Shown here one piece after another: positions 1-9,088 of a stretch of 64,000 nt of DNA; position 1 is the first letter of the stretch, and every line of letters starts with the position of its first letter. Source of the DNA: JAGQIB01 sp041393395. Its GTDB lineage: Bacteria > ARS69. The notes under the pieces were generated by a model. That model saw only the letters and a list, made by a program, of their open reading frames with translations, was not told the DNA's origin and made no database searches. The translations under genes were made by a program, and so were the position numbers. Location of the stretch: assembly GCA_041393395.1 (NCBI GenBank), contig JAWKKG010000004.1, forward strand, positions 248,001 through 312,000. The letters run 5' to 3'.

Positions 1-264
1 ATCGTCCTGATGCCGGCCGAGGGCCCGGCCCGACCGGGGGATCTCGTCGCGATCATCACCCAGGGAGTCGCGGACGTTCTCGTGCAACCGGGGGCGCGCG
101 TCACGCGGGGGGCACGCTTGACGGCGGACGACGTCGGCGTCGTTCGACCGCTGCGGGCGGAGAGTCTCAACGGCATGTCCGTGACCGAGGGCGCCCCCGT
201 GGTCGGTGTGGCGCTGGCGGATGCGAACGGCGGCACCGTTCCGGTCTTCGTGAACGTGCATTGA
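1..264 (+). CDS. C-terminal fragment of a secreted/structural protein (5' end outside window)
   Basis: The reading frame is open from the first base, so only the last 87 or so residues are present. They read as a compact beta-rich domain with the pattern PGDLVAIIT, then VQPGARVTRG, then PVVGVALADANGGTVPVFVN. This resembles the closing domain of large surface or tail-fibre-like proteins of the peptidase_G2/intramolecular chaperone type. The ATG at position 10 is internal, since codons upstream continue in frame. It ends 13 bases before the next gene on the same strand, so the two may be co-transcribed. The function of the missing part is unknown, and the domain comparison is from memory of the pattern only. 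Confidence 0.6.
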   Translation: MVLMPAEGPARPGDLVAIITQGVADVLVQPGARVTRGARLTADDVGVVRPLRAESLNGMSVTEGAPVVGVALADANGGTVPVFVNVH

Positions 265-277
265 CGGGGAGGACGAG

Positions 278-853
278 ATGATCCGACACATGAGATGGGC
301 GGGATGCATCGCGGCTCTGCTCGGGATCGGGTGGTCGGCACCGACCGCGGGGGTGGCCCAGACCGGAGGCGAGTTCGATCTGTCCTGGAGCACGATCGAT
401 GCGGGCGGCGCATCGTGGCTGGCAGGAGGTGACTTCCTGCTCGGTGGCACCTCCGGCCAGCCGGACGCCGGCGTGCTGACCGGCGGTGAGTTCGTGCTCG
501 CGGGCGGCTTCTGGGGGGGCGGGGTGGTTGCGACCGCCGTGCCGGATGGCGAGTTCGGCCCGGTCTCGTCGCCGTCCATCGCTCGCCTGTACCGGGTCGC
601 GCCGAATCCTTTCGACCCGAGTACCGAGATCTCGTTCGACCTGGCCGAGCCGGGCGACGTCCGTCTCGCCGTCTACAACTTGCAGGGACGTCTCGTTCGC
701 CGGTTGATGTCCGGCCCGCGACCGGCGGGCCGGTACCGCCAGGTCTGGGACGGTCACGACGACTCGGGCGCCGCCGTCGCGAGCGGAGTCTACTTCGTGA
801 CCATCGACGCCGGCCCGTTCCACGCCCGTCAGAAGGCGGTGCTGCTTCGCTAG
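278..853 (+). CDS. Small secreted protein with FlgD-like C-terminal domain
   Basis: A 191-residue protein with an N-terminal signal peptide (hydrophobic stretch about residues 7-26, cleavage near VAQ-TGG). A Gly-rich middle (GGDFLLGGTSGQPDAG, then GGEFVLAGGFWGG) matches the short repeats often found before FlgD-like tails. The last 85 residues form the FlgD Ig-like fold, with the APNPF entry motif, VYNLQGRLVRRL, VWDGHDDSG and the GVYFV strand near the end. Such tails sit at the C-terminus of exported proteins in FCB-group and Eisenbacteria-like bacteria. A good Shine-Dalgarno (GGGAGGA) precedes the ATG. The mature function is unknown; a cell-surface role is inferred. Confidence 0.85.
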   Translation: MIRHMRWAGCIAALLGIGWSAPTAGVAQTGGEFDLSWSTIDAGGASWLAGGDFLLGGTSGQPDAGVLTGGEFVLAGGFWGGGVVATAVPDGEFGPVSSPSIARLYRVAPNPFDPSTEISFDLAEPGDVRLAVYNLQGRLVRRLMSGPRPAGRYRQVWDGHDDSGAAVASGVYFVTIDAGPFHARQKAVLLR

Positions 854-888
854 CGGGTCGCGTCCCGGGCGAGCGGCGAGCGCGAAGG

Positions 889-3189
889 CTACCGCGCGAT
901 GCGCACGATCCGCTGCGCCTCGGACCGCTCGCCCTGGACGACCCGCGCGAAGTAGACACCCGGGGCCGAGGCGCCTTCCCAGACGATCTCGTGTGAGCCG
1001 GCCGCGCGCACGCCGTCGACGAGCGTCTCCACCCTTCGGCCCGCGACATCGAAGATCTCGACCCGCGTGTTCGCGGTGGACGGTACCGTGAACCGGAGCG
1101 TGACGCCCGCCCGCGTCGGGTTCGGCGCCGCCGAGAGTGAAAGGCTGGAGGATGCGGCGGGCGCGACGGGCGTCCAGACCGCCGAACCGGGAAGCAACCG
1201 GTACGCGCTCGCGCCGTCGGTCGCGACGAAGATCGCGCCCGAGACGGAGTCGTACGTGACTTCGCGGATCGGGGACGCGGCGGGAAGCCCGTCCGCCACG
1301 AACCCGATGCCCTCCACGTACACGGAGTTCGCGGTGGCGAGGATCAAGCGCTCGCCGGCGGCGTCGCGATCCGCGGCGACCAAAGTCTCGCCCGAGTAGC
1401 CGGGAAGCGCGACGGGACTCCAGCTCAGCCCGGCATCCGTCGTGCGGTACGTTCCCGCCGTCCGGTAGACGGCGAAGAACTCGCTCGCGGAGGACGATCC
1501 GCCGGAACCCGGGCGTGCGAACAGCGCGACCCCGATGTTCGACGGAAGGCCGCTGCTGCGCACGGTCCAGGTCACGCCGCCGTCCGTCGACTGCTGCACG
1601 TCGCCCGGCACCTCCCCTCGGATCGCCCACAACGTGCTCGCCGTCTCGACGTAGGCGTCGGCCGCGAGGAACCCGGTGTGGACCGTCGCGAAAAAGAGCG
1701 GGAGGTTCGGGACGGGCATCCCGCGACAGAGGTAGGGGAGGGAGCCGTCGATCCACAGGAACACGGTCGTGTCCGAAGGATCCGCGGCGATGAGCACGGG
1801 GTCGCCCGACCATCCGTTCTCGGGCAGGACGTCGACGAAGCCGTCCTGCCAGGTGTCGCCGCCGTCCGTCGAGCGGCGCAACTGCGGGTCCCCCGTGTCG
1901 CTGGTGTAGTTCACTCCGGCTTCGTAGAGGAGCCCCGCCGTGTGGCGACTCGCGAAGTAGTCGCGGATGCTGAAGGGCCCGAGCGAGCCGCCGTGGAACT
2001 CCCAGGTGTCGCCGCCGTCGGAGCTTCGCCAGCGGCCCTGCTGCGTCTCGTCGCGCACGTACACGTTGCCCTGGGCGTCGTGGTCCACGTCGAGCAGTTC
2101 GAGGCGACGGATCCCGTTCATCCAGGTGTCCCAGGTCAGTCCGCCGTCGGTGGAGCGGGCGAGACCGACTCGCCCGATCGCGGACGGATTGTCGCCGACG
2201 CTGACGTAGCGGACACCCGGAGCGCTGAAGTCCTCGGCGAGCGTCGTCGGTTGGAGGTCGCCGTTCGAGGATCGGACGGCCCAGGGTGCGGACCACGTGA
2301 GGCCGCCGTCGGTGCTCGTGGAGGCTTGCGATCCCGAGGCGAGCGGCTGGAACGACTGGAGCACGGAGTAGGCGGCGGTGACGTGTCCCGGCGCGTTCTC
2401 ATCGCCGCGCACGATGCAGCGCCAGCAAGTCCACCCGCCCGGATTCTGGGAGCAGCCGGGAAGCCGACCGGCCGGCAAGAACGTCGCGCCGCCGTCGGTG
2501 CTGCGAAGGGCGAGCCCGCCCGTGGCGAAGGTCCACGCCTCCGACGCGGATGTCGCCCCCCACGCGACGTACAGGCCCGCGGATTCCGCGCCGAGATCGG
2601 CGGCGGTCCAGGTGCTGCCGTCGTCGGTGCTGCGGAAGACGTCGGGCCAGGCTCCGGCCAGCAACCAGCCCGGCGTGTCCGGGTGCCATGCGACGTCGCT
2701 CGGAATCCCGAGCTCGGGAGACGTCGCGGCCCAGGTCAGTCCGCCGTCGGTCGAACGATGCAGGCCGCCGCCGGGATTCGCGACGCACGCGAGCACCGTC
2801 GACGCGTCGAACGGGTCGAACGCCAGGTGGATGACGTCGCCTCCCACGGAGATCGTCGTCCACGTGGCGCCGAGATCTGTGGAGCGATGGACGTCGGTGC
2901 CGGTGGCCGGGGCCACGAGAACGACCTCCGGCGCGCTTCCCCCGACGGCGACGGCTTCGTACGCGACGCCCGCGGCGAGGCCGGGGGAAGGAGCGCTCCA
3001 GGAAACGCCGTGATCGTCGGAGCGCAGAAGCCCCGCGCCCCTGAGCAGCAGGTACATGCGATCGGGGTTGCCGGCGGACTGCGCGAACCCGTCGACGATC
3101 CCGCCGTCCGGCCCGCGGGATTCCCATTCGGCCGCGACCGCGACCGGAAACGACACGCAGAGCAACGCACAGAACGAACGCATCGTCAT
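889..3189 (-). CDS. Secreted BNR/Asp-box beta-propeller protein with FlgD-like C-terminus
   Basis: A 766-residue protein. A signal peptide (about 20 residues, ending SFPVAVAA) is followed by many Asp-box repeats of the form S-T-D-G-G-x-T-W, for example at about 145, 290 and 350, as in sortilin/sialidase-like propellers. The last 85 residues are a FlgD-like Ig tail (APNPTRAGVTLRF, IFDVAGRRVETL, GVYFARV). Nothing identifies a sialidase active site, so an enzymatic role should not be assumed; these proteins are often read as photosynthesis-stability-factor-like or binding scaffolds. The first ATG is chosen because GGGGGAG lies five bases upstream. It is a paralogue in architecture of the gene at 16127-18283. 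Confidence 0.85.
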   Translation of the reverse strand: MTMRSFCALLCVSFPVAVAAEWESRGPDGGIVDGFAQSAGNPDRMYLLLRGAGLLRSDDHGVSWSAPSPGLAAGVAYEAVAVGGSAPEVVLVAPATGTDVHRSTDLGATWTTISVGGDVIHLAFDPFDASTVLACVANPGGGLHRSTDGGLTWAATSPELGIPSDVAWHPDTPGWLLAGAWPDVFRSTDDGSTWTAADLGAESAGLYVAWGATSASEAWTFATGGLALRSTDGGATFLPAGRLPGCSQNPGGWTCWRCIVRGDENAPGHVTAAYSVLQSFQPLASGSQASTSTDGGLTWSAPWAVRSSNGDLQPTTLAEDFSAPGVRYVSVGDNPSAIGRVGLARSTDGGLTWDTWMNGIRRLELLDVDHDAQGNVYVRDETQQGRWRSSDGGDTWEFHGGSLGPFSIRDYFASRHTAGLLYEAGVNYTSDTGDPQLRRSTDGGDTWQDGFVDVLPENGWSGDPVLIAADPSDTTVFLWIDGSLPYLCRGMPVPNLPLFFATVHTGFLAADAYVETASTLWAIRGEVPGDVQQSTDGGVTWTVRSSGLPSNIGVALFARPGSGGSSSASEFFAVYRTAGTYRTTDAGLSWSPVALPGYSGETLVAADRDAAGERLILATANSVYVEGIGFVADGLPAASPIREVTYDSVSGAIFVATDGASAYRLLPGSAVWTPVAPAASSSLSLSAAPNPTRAGVTLRFTVPSTANTRVEIFDVAGRRVETLVDGVRAAGSHEIVWEGASAPGVYFARVVQGERSEAQRIVRIAR

Positions 3190-3276
3190 GGCATCTCCCC
3201 CGGAAACGAGTGACGGCTGGAAGGATCCTATCAGGTCGCGTGAGAGCGGATCCAGGGCTGCGTCGGTGCTTCGCGC

Positions 3277-5829
3277 TCAGCGGCGAGGTGGCAGCGCGGC
3301 CCGCGCGGCGTCGACGCAAGCGAACAACTCCTCGGGTGACGCCTCGGGGCGCGAGCGGAGTGCCGCGACGCAGTCCGCGAACAGGCGACGTTCCCCCGCA
3401 CGGTGTCGGATCGCCGCCATCTGGGCGGACCTCGTGTCGCCTTCCCCGGCGACGCCCTGCGGGGGTGGTGCTGCGTCCGTGGACGTCCGGGCGGCGGCGA
3501 GGAGCTCCTGCGCCCGCGCATGCTCACCTCGCTTCCAGGCGAGGTATCCGCCCAGGAACAGAGCGGAGGTCGCCTGATCGTTCATCCGGTACGCGTCGGT
3601 CAGAACTCGCTCGGCGGCGGACAGGTCACCGGCCGCGAGGAGTGCCTCGCCGCGGCGGATCACGGGTCCGCTTTCCTCTCGATTGATGTCGTGCGCCGCC
3701 GCGAACGCTTCCGCGGCCGCGCCGGGATCGAACAGATCGCCGGCCTCCGGCATCGAGTGCACGATTCCGATCTGCACCCAGGCCCGGCTCGCGCGGGGGT
3801 TCACTTCCAGCAATCGCCGCCACGTTCTCTCGGCTTCGTCGTATCGCGCGAGCTCGAGGAGGGAGTTGCCGCGGTAGTAGATCGAATCCTCGTGGCGCGG
3901 ATCGAGCTCCGAGAGATGGGCGAGCGCGACCTCGGCCTCCTGCCAGCGGCCGTCGAGCAACAGCTGATCGGCCTCCTTCTTGAGCTTCCAGAAGACGCGG
4001 GGGTCGGTTTCGGCGGACGCGCGATCGTCCCCGGTCGAAGCGGCGAGGCTCACGCCGCCGCCTTCCTCCAGGAGCCACGTGCGATCGACCTCGAGATCCT
4101 TCCACTCGTCGCGATGTCCCCCCGGCCAGTCGATCCGGAGGCTGTCGATCGACGTCGCCTGCCCCAGGCCGATGACGAGTTCCGGATCGGATTGTGAGAG
4201 GTAGGAGGGGCCGGCGCCGGCTTCCTGCAGGTACGCTCGTCCGCCGGCGTGGAGCACGACCCGGGCGCCGCATCCGGAGGGATGCCCGCGCCGGCCGCGG
4301 AGTCGGAGCTTCACCCCGTGGCCGCCCGTCGAGTCATTGCGGAGAAGACGCGCCGCGCCGCCGTGCGCGGAGAGCACGAGGTCGAGGTCGCCGTCGCCGT
4401 CGTAGTCCGCCACCGCGCCCCCGCGCCCGACGCGCGCGGCGGTCGCGCGAACTCCGGCCTCGGCGCCGACCTCGAAGAAGCCGCGCGACGGTCCGCGATT
4501 CCAGTACAGGTGCGCGTCCATCGGCACGAGGCGGGAGGGATCGTCGCGATCCTGGAACGTGCTTCCGTTCGCCACGAAGAGGTCGAGCCAGCCGTCGCGA
4601 TCGAAGTCCGCGAACGCCGTGCCCCAGCCGATGAGATCCAGCGCGATCTGACCGAGCCCCACCCGGTCGGCGTCGTCCACGAACAGCAGCGAAGTGCCGG
4701 CCTCGTCCGCGAAGTCGGCGAGCTGATTCGAGTACAGCGCGTTCTCCTGCGCGATCCAGTGCGTGATGAACAGATCGAGATCGAGGTCGCGATCCCAGTC
4801 GCCCACCGCGATGCCCATCGCGCCTCGATAGTCCGCGACGACCGCCTCGTAGCTCACGTTCTCGAACGTCCCGTCGTGTCGGTTGCGATAGAGGACGTTG
4901 TCCGACACGTCGTTTGCGACGTAGAGATCGGGCCAGCCGTCGCCGTCCAGGTCGGCCCAGGCCGCGCAAAGGCTCTTGCCGGACGAATCCGCGACGCCGG
5001 CGGACACCGACACGTCGCGAAACGTTCCGTCTCCCTGGTTCGCGAACAGCCGATTCGGATGCGGCGGCCACGACGAGGGATTGAGCGTGAACGGGAACTC
5101 CGAGTTCTCGGGCTCGGCGCCGGGCGCGCGCGGCGTGTAGCGGACATAGCCGCACACGTAGAGATCCAGATCCCCGTCGACGTCGAAGTCGGACCAGGCG
5201 GCACCCGTCCAGAAACCGGTCCCGGAGAGTCCTGCCCGTGCGGTGACGTCCTCGAACGTCCCATCGCCGCGGTTCCGCCAGAGAACGTTCTCTCCGAAGC
5301 AGGTGACGAAGAGATCGAGGTGCCCGTCGGCGTCGAAGTCGGCCCAGGCTGCCCCCTGCCCGCGGTGGGGGCGGCCGACTCCCGACCGCGTCGTGACGTC
5401 CTCGAACGTCCCGTCGCCGCGGTTACGGTAGAGACGATCCGTCGCGGTCGATCGCGCCATCTCCGAGTCGGAGGCCGTGAGCGGCGCGGCGAGGTTGACG
5501 AGAAACAGGTCGGGCCGGCCGTCCCCGTCGTAGTCGCCCCACGCGACACCGGATCCCATGTCCTCCGGGAGCTGGCTCGTCCGGGGGAACGGGAAGTGCC
5601 GGAAGTCGATTCCGGCGGCGTCGGTGACGTCGGTGAACCGGATCGGGGAGGCGTCCGAGTCCCGCGCGTCGCTACGGTCGAGCGCGCGCGTGATCCCCTC
5701 CGTCTCCGCACCCGCGACGTACGGCTTCTCCGGCGCGCGATCGCGCAGGACGATCCAGGTGCCGAGCACGGCGACCGGGACGGCACAGAGGATGAGCGTC
5801 CGGCGGATGAGTTGCTGCCGTCGAGACAC
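3277..5829 (-). CDS. Membrane-anchored or secreted ASPIC/UnbV protein with FG-GAP and TPR repeats (CRTAC1-like)
   Basis: An 850-residue protein. An N-terminal hydrophobic anchor (about residues 9-26, LILCAVPVAVLGTW) is followed by FG-GAP/VCBS calcium-binding repeats from about 65 to 480, with repeated D.D.DG.PDLF motifs such as DYDGDGRPDLFLVN and DFDADGHLDLFV. An ASPIC/UnbV domain follows at about 490-570 (GCGARVVL, DSLRIDWPGG), and a TPR region runs from about 615 to the end. It starts with GTG directly after the stop of the upstream cytochrome gene with no gap, so translation is probably coupled. In this family the beta-propeller is thought to act in binding or adhesion outside the inner membrane. 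The functional link to the haem protein is inferred from the coupling. Confidence 0.85.
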   Translation of the reverse strand: MSRRQQLIRRTLILCAVPVAVLGTWIVLRDRAPEKPYVAGAETEGITRALDRSDARDSDASPIRFTDVTDAAGIDFRHFPFPRTSQLPEDMGSGVAWGDYDGDGRPDLFLVNLAAPLTASDSEMARSTATDRLYRNRGDGTFEDVTTRSGVGRPHRGQGAAWADFDADGHLDLFVTCFGENVLWRNRGDGTFEDVTARAGLSGTGFWTGAAWSDFDVDGDLDLYVCGYVRYTPRAPGAEPENSEFPFTLNPSSWPPHPNRLFANQGDGTFRDVSVSAGVADSSGKSLCAAWADLDGDGWPDLYVANDVSDNVLYRNRHDGTFENVSYEAVVADYRGAMGIAVGDWDRDLDLDLFITHWIAQENALYSNQLADFADEAGTSLLFVDDADRVGLGQIALDLIGWGTAFADFDRDGWLDLFVANGSTFQDRDDPSRLVPMDAHLYWNRGPSRGFFEVGAEAGVRATAARVGRGGAVADYDGDGDLDLVLSAHGGAARLLRNDSTGGHGVKLRLRGRRGHPSGCGARVVLHAGGRAYLQEAGAGPSYLSQSDPELVIGLGQATSIDSLRIDWPGGHRDEWKDLEVDRTWLLEEGGGVSLAASTGDDRASAETDPRVFWKLKKEADQLLLDGRWQEAEVALAHLSELDPRHEDSIYYRGNSLLELARYDEAERTWRRLLEVNPRASRAWVQIGIVHSMPEAGDLFDPGAAAEAFAAAHDINREESGPVIRRGEALLAAGDLSAAERVLTDAYRMNDQATSALFLGGYLAWKRGEHARAQELLAAARTSTDAAPPPQGVAGEGDTRSAQMAAIRHRAGERRLFADCVAALRSRPEASPEELFACVDAARAALPPRR

Positions 5830-7911
5830 TCAGATCACCCGGATCGTCTTCTCTTCGGACGCCATCCGGACGACCGGGGCGGAGAGCCCGGCGTCCTCCC
5901 CGAACATGAAGTTGATCAGGAACTGATCCGCCTTGCGGTAGTCCAGGTTCGCGACGACGTGGAGTGTCCGGCCTTCCGCGGTCGGTCGGACCTCGAACTC
6001 CCGGGCGACCCCACCGTCGGTCCACGTCGCCGGATCGGCCTCGAACGCCTCGGACGGGCACGTCAACGTGTACGTCGCGGCATCGCTGAACCCGGGGAAG
6101 ATCGCGCGACGGAAGCGTACGCCGACCATCTCCCAGAGGTTGTGCCGATCGATCAGGTTGCCGTAGCGGTCGACCGGCTCCGCTTTGAACATGAAGGCGC
6201 CCGGGGAGATGAAGTGACCCTCGTCGACGTCGCCGGACACGAAAACGACCTGTCCGTCATCGTCGGTGACCTCGAGATTGATCCAGGACTGGATGATGTC
6301 GAGCGGACCGGTCGGGAAGTCGTGCCCGACCTTGTTCGACGTGATCACCACCCGCACGTCGATCGGTTCGCCGGCGCGAACACTGTCGGGGCAGTCGATC
6401 GCGAGCGAGACCGCCGGACCGGCCGCCCACTTGTACGCGATCTCCGGAATCTCGCGCTCGCCGCGCAGCCAAGCCTCGGTTGCCGCGTGCTGGGCTTCCC
6501 AGCCTTCGAGCTTCAGCACCTGCGGGATGAACGAGTTGGCCGCGATGAACCGGTGATCCCGGTGACGCTTGTCGTCCGCCGTCCGGTACGGATCGAGCTC
6601 GTCCCCCGAGGCGGGGTCGTCGGAGTCCACGAGCGGCATGTGGCACTCGCGGCACTCGACGACCCGTTCGGGGTCGTCTTCCGGGTTCCACTTGCTCTTG
6701 CGCCAGTTGTCGTACTGGTTCTGGAGCTGCACCCAGCCGACCTTGTTGACTTCCTCGTCGATGAACTGCTTGTGGCACGCCGCGCAGTACTCCGGCGTCT
6801 TGAACAGGCGCTTCGAGAAGACCTCGAGATGTTTCTTCGGGTAGGTCCGGATCAGGTAATCCGAGAGGAACTTCGCGCCGGCGCCCTCGTCCAGCTCGTA
6901 CGCGTATCGCTCGGGCTGCGCGACGGAGTAGTTCGCGTTGCCCTTGAGATCCGTCTCGCGAATCGCGTGACACACGAGGCAGGATACGCCTTCGTGGTAG
7001 CCGCGCACGCTCGTGAGACTCTCGGTGAAGACGTTCTTCGTGCCCGCGAACAGCGAGGCGGGATCGTGGCAGCCGCCGCAGTAGCGGGTGGACTCCGGAC
7101 CGTTCTGCTTGGCCATCACTTCCTGGATGGCCTGGAACGCCGGATCCATCGACGACCAGCGGTGCGCGCTGACGGACCACTCCTCGTAGATCTCCTGATG
7201 ACAGCCGGCGGTGCCGCAGCTCGCGCTGCCGGTGAGGGAGCGATCATCGAAGGCGCCGCCCGTGACGGTCGTGGCGAGGCTCGGGCGGAACGGGCTCGTG
7301 CCTTCCTCCCACGCGTAGTCCGCGGGGAACTCGTTCACCCACCGCACGGGGCGATAGAGCGCGCTCCACCCGGCCAGCATCACGAAGCCGAGCACCGTGA
7401 CGCCGAGAACTCCGAGCGTCCACCGACGCTCCGCGCCGAGTACCGCCATCGACTCGGCGGATCGGGCGTGTCGATCGCGAACCCAGATGAGCACGACGTG
7501 GGGAAGCGTGAACGCCACGATCGCGAGGGTCGTGACGATGTGCACCTGATCCCAGCCGTAGGAGATTCGCGTGGCGAGCGCGCCCTGCCACGTCAGCACG
7601 AGTCCGGACGCGAGATTCAGCAGGACGGCCGCGAACGCGACGTAGCCGGTGACCAGGTAGTGGGACCAGGAGCGCCGACGGTACCGAAGCCAGTGACGGG
7701 TCTGGTACACGAGGAACGGAACCAGAAAGAGCAGGCCCGCGACGGTGTGAAGCAGTACGAGGAGCTGGTTCGGCACCGAGAACGGCAGCAGCCAGATCGA
7801 GAGGCCGGACAGGGTTTCGAACGCGAGGAGCCCTCCGACGAAGATCGAAAGGCGGGAGCGCCACTCTTGGGCGCGGGCGGACTGGGGCCGGGACAGGGGC
7901 GACGGGCACAT
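5830..7911 (-). CDS. Membrane multihaem cytochrome c with N-terminal b-type-like membrane domain
   Basis: A 693-residue protein. Residues 20-220 contain about five hydrophobic helices with several His residues, resembling a cytochrome b/NrfD-like membrane anchor. The exported part then holds four CxxCH haem motifs (CGGCH, CLVCH, CAACH, CRECH) and an earlier CGTAGCH that reads as a C-x4-CH site, so four or five haems are expected. The C-terminal 200 residues have an Ig-like fold with the NKVGHDFPTG motif seen in multihaem cytochrome c families. The GGAG before the ATG supports the start. It probably moves electrons across the inner membrane to the periplasm. It is coupled to the CRTAC1-like gene immediately downstream. 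Confidence 0.85.
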   Translation of the reverse strand: MCPSPLSRPQSARAQEWRSRLSIFVGGLLAFETLSGLSIWLLPFSVPNQLLVLLHTVAGLLFLVPFLVYQTRHWLRYRRRSWSHYLVTGYVAFAAVLLNLASGLVLTWQGALATRISYGWDQVHIVTTLAIVAFTLPHVVLIWVRDRHARSAESMAVLGAERRWTLGVLGVTVLGFVMLAGWSALYRPVRWVNEFPADYAWEEGTSPFRPSLATTVTGGAFDDRSLTGSASCGTAGCHQEIYEEWSVSAHRWSSMDPAFQAIQEVMAKQNGPESTRYCGGCHDPASLFAGTKNVFTESLTSVRGYHEGVSCLVCHAIRETDLKGNANYSVAQPERYAYELDEGAGAKFLSDYLIRTYPKKHLEVFSKRLFKTPEYCAACHKQFIDEEVNKVGWVQLQNQYDNWRKSKWNPEDDPERVVECRECHMPLVDSDDPASGDELDPYRTADDKRHRDHRFIAANSFIPQVLKLEGWEAQHAATEAWLRGEREIPEIAYKWAAGPAVSLAIDCPDSVRAGEPIDVRVVITSNKVGHDFPTGPLDIIQSWINLEVTDDDGQVVFVSGDVDEGHFISPGAFMFKAEPVDRYGNLIDRHNLWEMVGVRFRRAIFPGFSDAATYTLTCPSEAFEADPATWTDGGVAREFEVRPTAEGRTLHVVANLDYRKADQFLINFMFGEDAGLSAPVVRMASEEKTIRVI

Positions 7912-8300
7912 GGCGTTACTCCGGATGCGGGGTCCGAACTGGGATCGATCGTAGCAAATACCGGACCCGTGAATCCACTACTCGGCGGAGCCATGCGGGC
8001 GGCCCGCCCCCCCAGGTGCCGCAGCAAGGGGACGCGGACCCCGCCGAGCCGGGTACCCCGCCGGCGGCCCGGCGTGTCGCCCGCACACGGGGTCCCGGCA
8101 CACTGTGCCAGGTCACCTCACCGGGTCCGTCCGCGATCTCGAGGGCGTCGCGGCGGAGGCTGCCTTCTCCGGGCCTCTCCGCTCGAAGCGGCCGATTCCC
8201 GCTCCGGCACACTCGATGCAAAGGGTCCGTTCCGGAGTGATCGCGACCGAGCACGCGACGTACCGGCGGATCGCTCGAGGAATCTCGTGGGAGGTGTGAA
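7912..8300 (+). other. Divergent intergenic region, no gene recognised
   Basis: This 389-base stretch separates the cytochrome operon (minus) from the beta-barrel gene (plus). The frames open across it are continuations of antisense frames with no ribosome-binding site or recognisable family. A TACGAT element facing the minus strand, near 7946, could be a -10 for the cytochrome operon, but no convincing -35 goes with it. A GGGAGG ribosome-binding site for the plus-strand gene lies at the right edge. Confidence 0.4.
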
Positions 8301-8999
8301 ATGAACGCGCGCAAGCTCCGGGCCGCCGCGCTGGTCGCCCCGATCGTCCTCTTCCTCGCGACCGATGCATTCGCGTGGGAGCAGGAAGCCGGCCTTCGAG
8401 TTCGCGTGGGCGATCCGACCGGGGAGTTCGGACAGTGGGTGACGGATCCGGGTGTGGGACTTGGTGCGCACTACGGCGTGCGACCGTTGTCTCCGCTCAC
8501 GATTGGGCTCGGCCTCGACTTCCTGATCTACGGACAGGAGAAGACGCGGCTCAGTCTCCCGCTCGTGGATGACTTCGACCTGACCACGGAGAACTATCTC
8601 GGATCCGGGTTCCTGTTCGCGCAGGTCCGTCCGCTGTCGGGGCCGGTGCAGCCGTACGCGGAGGGCCGCCTCGGGATGAACTATCTGTGGACCGAGTCGA
8701 AGCTCGAGGACCGGGGGTTCTTCGACGACGGAGACATCGCACGGAAGACGAACTACGACGACGCCACGGCGTTCTGGGGTGTCGGCGGCGGACTTCTGAT
8801 CCGAGTACGTGAGTGCGCGCCGGAGGACTGCAGTCCGGGCGTCCTGATCGACCTGAAGGTTCTGCGTCAACAGGGCGGCGAGGCGAAGTACCTCACGGAA
8901 GACGGTGTCGAGATCGTCGACGGTGCGCCGGTGTTCCATCCCGTCGAAAGCGAAACCGACGTGACGACGTACGAGGTGGGGGTCGTACTGACCTTCTAG
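8301..8999 (+). CDS. Outer-membrane beta-barrel protein
   Basis: A 232-residue protein with a clear signal peptide (AALVAPIVLFLATDAFA, cleavage near AFA-WEQ). The mature part alternates polar and aromatic residues as in small eight-stranded barrels, for example GLRVRVGDPTGEFGQW, then FLFAQVRPL, then VQPYAEGRLGMNYLW. It ends in the typical C-terminal phenylalanine strand (YEVGVVLTF), the signal recognised by the BAM complex. A strong GGGAGG precedes the ATG. Two Cys residues at about 173 and 178 may form a loop disulphide. The role is unknown; it sits alone, convergent with katG and separated from it by a strong terminator. Confidence 0.8.
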   Translation: MNARKLRAAALVAPIVLFLATDAFAWEQEAGLRVRVGDPTGEFGQWVTDPGVGLGAHYGVRPLSPLTIGLGLDFLIYGQEKTRLSLPLVDDFDLTTENYLGSGFLFAQVRPLSGPVQPYAEGRLGMNYLWTESKLEDRGFFDDGDIARKTNYDDATAFWGVGGGLLIRVRECAPEDCSPGVLIDLKVLRQQGGEAKYLTEDGVEIVDGAPVFHPVESETDVTTYEVGVVLTF

Positions 9000-9021
9000 G
9001 CGCGGGTCCGCGGTGTGGGTA

Positions 9022-9061
9022 GGCAGAGGGCGGCGGATCGCCGGGATCCGCCGCCCCTGCC
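9022..9061. terminator. Bidirectional terminator between barrel gene and katG
   Basis: A perfect 12-bp stem (GGGCGGCGGATC at 9028-9039 pairing with 9045-9056) closes a five-base loop. A further four base pairs (9022-9025 with 9058-9061) extend it past a small internal loop. It lies between two convergent genes and can serve both. Confidence 0.8.
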
Positions 9062-9088
9062 GTCATCGGATCTGATCTCCCGAAACTC

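Noticed and set aside
889..3189. Sialidase activity for the Asp-box proteins
   Set aside because: Asp-boxes alone mark propeller folding; no sialidase FRIP motif or catalytic residues were seen.
4249..8304. A 1351-codon open frame on the plus strand
   Set aside because: It is antisense to the cytochrome and CRTAC1-like genes. Its residues are Arg/Val/Glu-rich without domains, as expected from GC-rich codon bias on the opposite strand.
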